A DNA stretch of 64,000 nt from Lingula anatina (lineage: Eukaryota; Brachiopoda; Lingulata; Lingulida; Lingulidae): contig NW_019774914.1 of NCBI RefSeq assembly GCF_001039355.2, forward strand, positions 186,001 to 250,000, read 5' to 3'. The notes beneath the pieces are model-generated. The model had not been told where the DNA came from, made no database searches, and saw only the letters and a list, made by a program, of their open reading frames with translations. The translations under genes were made by a program, and so were the position numbers. Positions 55,801 to 64,000 of the stretch are shown piece after piece (positions within the stretch are counted from its first letter, which is position 1; each line of letters begins with the position of its first letter).

Positions 55801-58800
55801 AAAATTTTCTAATTCTTTCAGTCAAATTTTCAAATGTAAACATATTGAAAGTGAAGATTCTTCACCATGTCTCTGTGCACAGTTCCAATACAGTCAATGC
55901 ATATTAATTATCATTCTCATAAAGACATCACATGTTAAATGTCAATTTCCATGAAGGCAAATATAAAATCAATACAACTACTGCTGCAATTACAGGGCAA
56001 AGGATATAATGGGACGTGGCTGGAAAGCATGTGTTTCCCATTCCCTCATGCCTATTTTCAAACTGATATAAAATGTTCATTAACTTATTGGTGCATCATA
56101 TTATTCACTTTCCATAGAAGTATTATTCTAGTTGATCAAAAACATAACACTCAAACTTCCTTCATAGGAGATAAAAACTAAGTTATTTTAAATGTAAGCA
56201 ACACATCATTAAGGAAATAGAATTATTTCTCAATTCCTGAATTTTGTGAAAATATGCAACATCTATATTGCCATCTAACATGAAGATGTTGTCAATATTG
56301 TGAAAATCAAACTAATTCATCCCTGGACTGCCTTGAATCAACATTTCTACCTTTTTTGCATGGTTCACAGCTCATTAAGATCTGATCTTCCTTTAAGTGA
56401 CAGTCTGTCACTATCAGACTATGATACTGATGATCTTTTTAACACACCTTTATCATGTAAAATGGACAATTTGCACCCTTTTATAATGTAGAACTGATTG
56501 TTTGATTTCTGAATGTACTTACTGACACCATCAGCCAAGAGGGGCGACTACATGTATTAGTCGTAGTGGTTTTATTCAACTCCAAAGAGCACAAATTAAA
56601 GTAAATTATAAAACCAGTAACTATGAACCTCATCTCTCATGACAATGACATACAATTAATGACTGATGTATATGTATATAATAAAATAATCCTAGCTTCT
56701 AGTTGACTTTGTTCATATTAAAGTCTATGGAAAAAAAGAAAACTTTTTAAGGGAAAACTATTGAGCTTTTTTTAAAAGACAAAAATAAGGCCAAAATATT
56801 CAACTCCTGTGCTTTGCTATTTCTCTAGGCCCAGTATTCATAGGAAGCACTTGTGTGGAGCTGGCAAGCCAGATAGCCCAGATCAGCTCAACCACTGGGC
56901 CCTCACAGCTCCACCTCCACTGCTCTGTTGGCACGGTGATACGGGTTGTCAAGGTGACAAAGGGAAAGAGCACAGAAACAGGGAGGTAAGGCGGCTTATA
57001 ACAATAGGATTTCAGGGTTGGATCTAGCGATATCTCCTGACAGTTTTCCAAATTATCTTAAAGTTGGTTGATCCATCTTCCATTATTGACCATCTTCAGC
57101 AGAAAAAATTAGATGCCCGTCAATGGAAATTTTCGGGAAGACCCAGAAGATGGCGTCCGTCCGCCCCTGGATTTAACTTAATGCCTGTTCCAACTTTTAC
57201 AAAGGAATTTTAAGTGTGTTATGCACCTAAACTTACAATAATACGGCCGTAGTTTCGGCAAACAATTGTCATTCACCCAAAATTACCGTAAAAGTTTCAT
57301 CAAACAAGTTTGTTTATGCAACCAAAATTACAATAATGTTTTTTTTTTCAAACAACTGTGTCATGAACCCAAAATTACAATAATAACAAAATTACAATAA
57401 CAGTTTCTTCAAACAAGTTTGTTATGCAACCAAAATTACAATAATAGTTTTGTCAAACAAGTGTGTTATGCACCCAAAGTTACAATAATAGTTTCTTCAA
57501 AAAAGTTTTTAAAATAATTTACAAGTATCAATGAGAAGTTTTGGTGTCTCACAATCATCATTCCCCCAGGTGTTTTTTTTTTTTTTTTTACAGAAAAAAG
57601 GTAACAACTTTTCATAAACGTTAAATGTATTCTTGATTATAGCAATTATCTTTTCTTTCAAATCTAAATTCACAGACAACAAAGACAATTTTCAAACAAT
57701 TTTCAGAATTAAAATTGGATGGAATCGTAACACCCTTTGAGTAATACCACCCCAAAAAGCTGCAATTATTGTGATTCAAAAACCAAAACTCCAGGGTGAA
57801 AACAAATTAAGGTATATTTATCTATGAGCCTAAAGTGCTTTCTAAACCACCTTCTGTTTTCTTTGCTCACAGATATATTTAACTGTAATTCAACTTGAAG
57901 GTAAGTGTTCATCATAATTAAGATTTGACACAAATTAATTGTGATTTGGTTAATGATCAACCAAAGAAAAGACTCAAGCAAAAACAATCCATGAATTGAC
58001 CAAAGGAAGGAATGTACACACAATAGACCAATGCAGGAAGGTTACCAAGATTGCTTTTAATTAAAAATTGTAATTATTTAAAGGTATTTTCATTTATATA
58101 AAACTATACATTCTTTAATTAATCACTATTGTTCAGAAATTCTTCTTCTGCTACAGCTTTAAGTATCCAATACCTCATTAATTAAATGAAATAATTAACT
58201 AAAAATATCAACTTATTTACATACATTTGCTGGAACTGCCCATTTGCAAATTACTCACATGCAGTTCTCATCTTGAATTTTACTATTGCAATAACAATTT
58301 ATTCATGATCATGGCTCCAATTCAAAAGGAATTTAGCAAAGGGACTTCTAAACGAGAAGTTGTTACTGCAGTCAATAAAAGGGTTGGTGAAACGGACAAA
58401 TACAGTTACCGTAATGACTGTACCTTTTCAATGAGGAAAAACGAACAATTTTTCAGATATATAATTTCAAAATCATTAAAAATATATTTCTGTTAGCATA
58501 ATTATGTAGTGTTTTTTCTGTATACAATAGAACTATACGGTAGCCTGTTTATCAGTTTTGGTGCTATCACTCAAAAGGAATATTCTAACTTTAAGAATTA
58601 ATGACTTGAAAAAAATACAACATCTGTAAAATTCACACTTTTTCCCCATTGAAAATATCGAGTCATTACCGTACAAATACAAAAGCACTCAGCTGTCAGA
58701 GTAAGCTACAGTTTACATTCTCATCACCCTTCACTCTGGAGGGCAATCTGGAAGTGAATGCTCAGAAACATTGGAGCCAACTGGGAATATGTGCTGTATG

Positions 58801-61800
58801 TATGAGTCAGTTGATTGAGCATCTATTTCAGCAAAAACCATATGTTGCTTTCCAAGGGATTTACATGTCAACGTGTGACACAATACAAAATATAGTTTCT
58901 CAAATATGACATTGTATATTTCTAAAAGACTAAAACCATGAACAACATGATAATGAAACCAAAAAAATTCACTGACATTTAATTTTTTCCCCCTTTTTCA
59001 ACAATACTTAGTGTTTAACAAGTGTATCCCCATCTAATGTTGATCTATCAAGTGAAACCAATATATTTATACATAGACTAGTACATTAATAAACAACAGA
59101 AACTATGTATTATCACCTTTCCATGAATATTCTATCAATGATTTAGTATATGATAACTAACAAGGCACTGTTTGAAAACATTCCCCCTAACAAAAAAAAG
59201 ATGCAGAGCAGTTGTTTTTGACATATTTAGAATTGAATGCATCATTTACAGTTAGTCAGCAGTGTGAAAAAACTGGCATGAAATAGTAATATTCACTTTC
59301 CCATCACTGAACATTCTTAGAAAAACAGTGAGTAAATGTGCTGACAGAAGCTTCTCAGTCTTGCCCAACCTCAACTGTGTGTAATGCAAACTAAAATTGT
59401 GTAAATTAGCCACTTTTTTCAAATAATATCACACTTAAAATGCAATGTCATGACTGTGACAGGATAATTCAATCTGATGAGAGAGAGAGAGAGAGAGAAT
59501 GAGAGAAGAACATTTTGCATTAAACAGGCATATAAAATCAAATCAGCATTCAAGGATGCCAAATCCAAATTCTATTACCAAACATTTATTTGAGATTCAT
59601 GTCAACACTTACTCTTCATAACATCCAATAATCCTATCCCCAAGTTCACATCAGACTTATCTTGGCATTTGTTTTAGTTTAAAGCATTACAACAAAGACC
59701 TAGATGATTTTCCAGTATTTCGTAATGTGTCTTTCATCGAAGCTGAAATTGATTAGTCAGTCATGTATGTGATCAAGCCCTTTTAAAGAAGGGTTGAAAT
59801 AACATGTTTCACTGGTAAAAAATAATCAAGTCTCTTTAGAACTAATTCACTTTTAAACAACTCTTCAGTAATTATAGACCAACAGTAAATAATTAAAAAA
59901 GACCAACAGGATTTTGATTTGGATTGATCTCCATACATCCTAATCATATATCCACAACAAAATTCCCTGCTTATTTTTCTAACAATACTACAACCCCAGA
60001 CAGGATATATCTGAGAGACTGCCTTGCAACAATACTCAAATCCGAAACAGCTCTTACTTAAACCTGTTGAAAATGCAACACTAAATATTATTTCACGGTT
60101 GTGGGAAAACCAAACAGCTGCCCATGTGCGGCAGTAGGTTCTTGAAATAAATCTATATCTATAGAGTACAGAAGTAAACATGAGCTCCTCTCTGCCATGT
60201 CATTATCAATAAAATTCCATGCAAATGAACTGCTCATCATTTTGAAACTGCATATTACACTGTAGCTACTACTACTACAAAAGAAGCCACTGCTGGATTC
60301 ATTTTTTTTGTTGTTGTTGTTGTTGTTTTTTGAAATATATATATTTCAATTATTTACAGTAAGTCCCCAAAACACAAAATAACTAATGGAGTATGATCAT
60401 TATGTTAGCATCCAATCCTAAATGTATAACAAAGCAAATGATGACTTGCTTAATAATGTGTGTTTTGGGAAAAAAACAAAATCAATATTACAGAATGATG
60501 TGCAGTGTATGACATATTATTATCATTATTATTCTTTGCAATGAATGCATTGTAAAGCTTCAGAGGAAATACAAAAAGTCACGATTGCCCTTGGTGTGCT
60601 TGCAATATGATGTGCATCTCAAACAGATATCACACGAACACAAACAAAATTCATAAAAGCTTCATAAAACATGCTCAAGTTCTATCTTTATTTGGCATAA
60701 GCATAAAAAAGATCCTCTCTTCCTATTCTAGCAATTCAGGAGAAATGGTATTATTAATCTCTTCTTGGTATATGCTAGTGTAGTAGACATGCAATATCAT
60801 ACTGCGACTTGTCTTGGTATAAACTGATCAGGCAAGAGAAACGGCAGGAGCCAGTACTGAGACAAGTACAAAGACTGCAACTGTAACTGTGATAGGAAAA
60901 AAAAAAATAGACGCTTTTTTGATTTCTTGTTCTATATACACAAAGCACAATGAAATCAACCCACAGTTTTCACTATATATGTATATCATGTGGTTCACTG
61001 AAATAATCTCCTTTATCTCGTCTTGCCAGGTGTTTCTATGACCCTGTCGACTCATGCACCATCACCACTGGTGTCCAGTATTTCATCCATAGATGTTCAG
61101 GACATCAGAATTGTACCGAAGACCCTGGCTCTGCACAGTACATTGAAAGTTGCAACAGCTTCACTAACTATATCACTGTGGAGTATGAGTGCATAGCAGG
61201 TAAGCTGCTGACAGGAGTCTCAAACTTATTAAAAATAAAATTGAAATCAGGCCCACAGCCAACAATTTCAAAATGGGGTTTTTTATTCTGAAAAAGTGGA
61301 CCTTATACCAAAATTCAAGATCTCTTAGATGCTTTACTCAGTGCTACTAATCGCAGCTCAGCACTACATAATGGCATCTCCACGATATGCCACTTTTTAT
61401 TACATGCTATACTTTGTATTCAAATTGTTTAAGAATAAAGATGTTAAAGAAAAAATCTCCACTCTCAGTCTCAGATATCCACAGCATAGACACCAGTCAA
61501 GTGGTGTCTACAGGGCCAGACATCCTGGGGTACATCTACCTGTCCAGTCCCCTGTATCCCGCACACTACCCTAGCAGAAGTTACTCTACCTGTAATATCA
61601 CTACACAGCCACAGAGTTCCATCAATATCAGGGTGCTGGATTTTGATATCGAGGTGATACTTTTGATAATATATCAAGCTTGCTAGTGGAATATTTTATA
61701 TTACTGCCAAATGTTGGGCATTTGTGTAGTTCTGGCTTAAGAAAATGAATGGTTCGTTCACATGTATTTTTGCGGTCATTTTATCAGCTTTTTGCCTTAA

Positions 61801-63645
61801 CTTTGAGTAGAATTCAATTTTCAATCATTTCCCTGTCTTACATTTGATGAGGTTTCAGTTTGTTTAATAAGAGACAACCTCAAGTTCAAGTTAGTTTTGT
61901 TATTAAAACCTAAAGGCTTCAGCTCTATGTTGTCCTATTCCAGGTGGGTAACAATGGGTGCGAATATGACAAATTAGTGTATTACAACCCCACAAGTGGC
62001 GACTATGTAGACTACTGCGGCCGAGGGAAATATGGAGAAGGCGGCACTTTGGATAGTGACATCATCAGTATCACTTTCATATCAGATGAATCAGTAGAAC
62101 AGAAAGGTTTTATGTTAAGAATTGCCGGTGTCACGGCCCAGGGACTCCTGGACAGTGTTTCTATTTCCTGCCTAACGCAGACACCGCCAACAATTGAGAC
62201 AGAGGTTCCCCTGCCAAGCCCTGTCACTCCGCCATCCACTGGTAAGTCAATTTTACCTAAATAATACTGTAATTGCTCACAAATTTCAACACATTACTGC
62301 AATTTTCATTTTTTCAAGATGTGACTATATAAAAACTTTCTTACATACACCTAAATCACCTCAATTTTAGAACTTTCAAATCAGCTATTTATTTCAGCTA
62401 TTTTTGTCTCTAATCTGACATTATTTGAGAACTATAACCAATAAATTTTGTTCAAATATATTGAGAAATTACTTTATTCAATGAAGTACTGCTAGGGGAA
62501 ATATTCAATCTGTGTCATTACTGGGCATACTTTTGAGGTAATCAATTGATTTCTTCACATTTGTTCAATATGAATGATATCTAACTGGCTTTCAGTATAA
62601 TAAATCTTACCTAAGCAAAGCCGGCAAAGATATATAAATATTACTAAATCCATTAATACAAAATCCATAATTTTTCAGACAACATCATTTTATAATTCAT
62701 TCTGAACATTCAGCTGTAAAAACAAAACAAAAGCTAATGTTAATCATACACTATTCATTAATTTTTTTCCAGTTTTGGTGATCAATCTCGTTCAAAAAGC
62801 CCATTGCACCATTTTGATACATTTCCTATTTTCCAGCTACAGTAATCAACCTGTGTCAAAATGCCACTTTAACGATGAGTCCCGAGTCGAATGACATCAA
62901 TCAATTCTACCTGAGTAGCCCTGCCTACCCAGCAGAGTACCCGCACAGTGCCAACTGCTCTTGTCAGCTGACCAACATGGTCGCCAGTCACAGGATAGAG
63001 ATGGAGCTGATCTACATCTCCATCGAAGCTGCCAGTCAGTGCGAGTTTGACATGCTGGAGATCCGTCCCGACCCCCCTGGCATGCGCTTCGCTCAGAGGT
63101 TCTGCGCAGAGGGCGTCATGTCGGGTTACAAGATGGTCAGCCAAAATGAGACCATGGCCATAAGGTTTACTTCCGATTCTTCTGTTCAGCAGTTTGGGTT
63201 TTTACTAATAATCAAGGGTAAGTAAAAAGTTATCAAATTGATGTTCATAAATTGACTAGCGTAAACATTTTTTGGTGTATGAAAATCAGTATTGTGTACA
63301 CAATGGCAGGCATTTCTCACAAATAGAGGGGGTCATTTTTCCTATACACATGCTTGTATTTTTATTTTTCATTATTTGGTTGCTAGATGTTAAATCAAAC
63401 ATGCATCAGCAGTGTATTAAAAACTCATAAATATCTAGAATTTATTTTTATTGAAGAAATATTTTTATTATCAGTTGATATTTACATGACATTTTGCTAA
63501 TGAGTGGTCTTGTTTTTAGATCTGCCCCCTGATGACTTCCTGTCGTCTGCTGCAATCAACCTTCAGTGCAAAGCCAGCTTGCCTTCCGACACAACCACCA
63601 CTGTCCCAACACTGGCACCACCCAGTATACCAACATTGGCACCAG
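51779..63645 (+). CDS. Secreted/membrane protein with SUEL lectin and two CUB domains (3' partial)
   Basis: Exons 51779-51875, 56829-56985, 61030-61199, 61475-61653, 61944-62241, 62837-63217 and 63520-63645 join in phase to about 469 residues and continue past the window. The N-terminus (MMSVLAVLLIAYLHQTTYA) is a signal peptide. Exons 2-3 form a rhamnose-binding (SUEL/Gal_lectin) domain: QLHLHCSVGTVI near the start, CSGHQNC, and the closing NYITVEYEC, with eight cysteines in all. Exons 4-5 form CUB 1 (SSPLYPAHYPS, CEYDKLVYY, ITFISDESVEQKGF); exon 6 is CUB 2 (SSPAYPAEYPHS, CEFDMLEI, IRFTSDSSVQQFGF). A Thr/Pro linker follows each CUB. Such architecture suggests extracellular glycan or protein binding; the specific function is unknown. 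The donor of the last exon (GTTGGC) is weak. Confidence 0.85.
51876..56828. other. First intron of the SUEL/CUB gene
   Basis: About 5 kb without another supported gene on either strand. It holds (AAAT)n at 52818-52852, a family B MITE end at about 52955-53010 (GAGTTAGATCAATC), an AAGAGAGAG-rich patch at 54193-54240 and a family D element at 55421-55590. Confidence 0.6.
55421..55590. mobile_element. MITE-like element, family D (best copy)
   Basis: The left end GTAGTGTTATTCATAATGAT is inverted at the right end (TTTTATCATTATGA), with TTCAATTTCTA / TAGAAACTGAA inside both arms and the shared interior AGCTCTCAGGTACGC. About 170 bp. Confidence 0.7.
57013..57169. mobile_element. MITE-like element, family E copy 2
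   Basis: A 157-bp relative of 20177-20348, beginning CAGGGTTGGATCTAG and ending CCGCCCCTG, flanked on both sides by GATTT. The insertion site is 28 bp downstream of the SUEL exon donor (56985). Confidence 0.75.
57213..57510. repeat. Minisatellite with a unit of about 45-50 bp
   Basis: Five to six diverged units of the form ACCCAAAATTACAATAATAG then TTTCTTCAAACAAGTTTGTTATGC, inside the second intron of the SUEL/CUB gene. Units vary in length through poly(T) changes. Confidence 0.85.
57511..61029. other. Remainder of second intron of the SUEL/CUB gene
   Basis: AT-rich DNA with (AG)n at 59478-59498 and (TTG)n at 60308-60327. No exon of this or another gene was supported on either strand. Confidence 0.55.
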
Positions 63646-64000
63646 GTTGGCGCCCTCTCTCTCTGTCTCTCTCTCCCTCTCTTAATATGTCTGTGCGTTT
63701 GTATGCGCACATGCATGACTTGCTATAGCTACAAATATGACTTTCCTTTAAGAGCACAGACAAGTGCAATACATGTCTTGACTACTAAATAATTTAGATG
63801 ATGCTTGTAAAACTGATTAGACTAATAGATCATTTTTGAGAATGTCATTACATATGTTGTCATAAAATCAATTCTAGTTCATCCAAACATGTACTCAATA
63901 ATAACCATCAATTGAAAGATAGGCCAGTCCTGCCCTCACAATATGCAAAATATTTTTCTCAATTTGCTTTTCATCTTGATATAGGAACTGAATATTCTGA
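63646..64000. other. Start of the next intron, SUEL/CUB gene
   Basis: Begins with a CT-rich stretch and shows no exon before the window ends, so the 3' part of the gene lies outside. Confidence 0.5.

Noticed and set aside
59783-60181. 132-residue minus-strand frame in the SUEL/CUB intron
   Set aside because: Checked as a possible missing ATP2C1 part: no P-type ATPase motif, no splice sites that join to 48632, and no recognised domain.

Overview
The window is nuclear DNA of an intron-rich, AT-rich invertebrate animal, most likely a lophotrochozoan such as a mollusc. The evidence is GT-AG introns throughout, 1:1 orthologues of human genes in short exons, a rhamnose-binding-lectin (SUEL) plus CUB secreted protein, abundant (CA)n/(TC)n microsatellites and many short terminal-inverted-repeat elements (MITEs). 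The species cannot be fixed from sequence alone. There are assembly gaps: a 337-base N run at 15012-15348 and single Ns at 17172 and 22820 that appear to mark breaks.

Layout. 1-11900 is gene-poor, holding MITEs, tandem repeats, a tRNA-like (SINE-like) segment, a 50-bp palindrome and one weak candidate for a small secreted peptide precursor (10179-10349). 11909-29041 (minus) is DHX38/PRP16, the DEAH-box ATPase of the second splicing step, reconstructed in 26 exons. 29563-32793 (plus) is LRRC69 in 7 exons, head-to-head with DHX38 across a 521-bp interval. 34101-46030 (plus) is NAE1/APPBP1, the regulatory half of the NEDD8 E1, in 19 exons. 47739-48632 (minus) holds only the last three exons of the Golgi Ca2+/Mn2+ pump ATP2C1/SPCA1. 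51779-63645 (plus, running off the window) is a secreted or membrane protein with signal peptide, SUEL lectin domain, two CUB domains and a Thr/Pro-rich linker. Exon joins for all five genes were checked by reading-frame phase and agree.

The genes are housekeeping (splicing, neddylation, secretory-pathway calcium) plus one extracellular recognition protein; nothing suggests one shared pathway. The most unusual region is DHX38. Copies of its own exon/intron junctions occur in its introns: an 81+159-bp exon pair is present twice with only synonymous differences, a 44-bp minisatellite is built from an exon end plus 5' splice site, and there are a decoy acceptor followed by an in-frame stop and a decoy donor. 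At least part of this may be haplotype duplication in the assembly. The large NAE1 intron (40339-44093) is a cluster of MITEs. No CRISPR, prokaryotic operon, rRNA or intact tRNA gene was seen.
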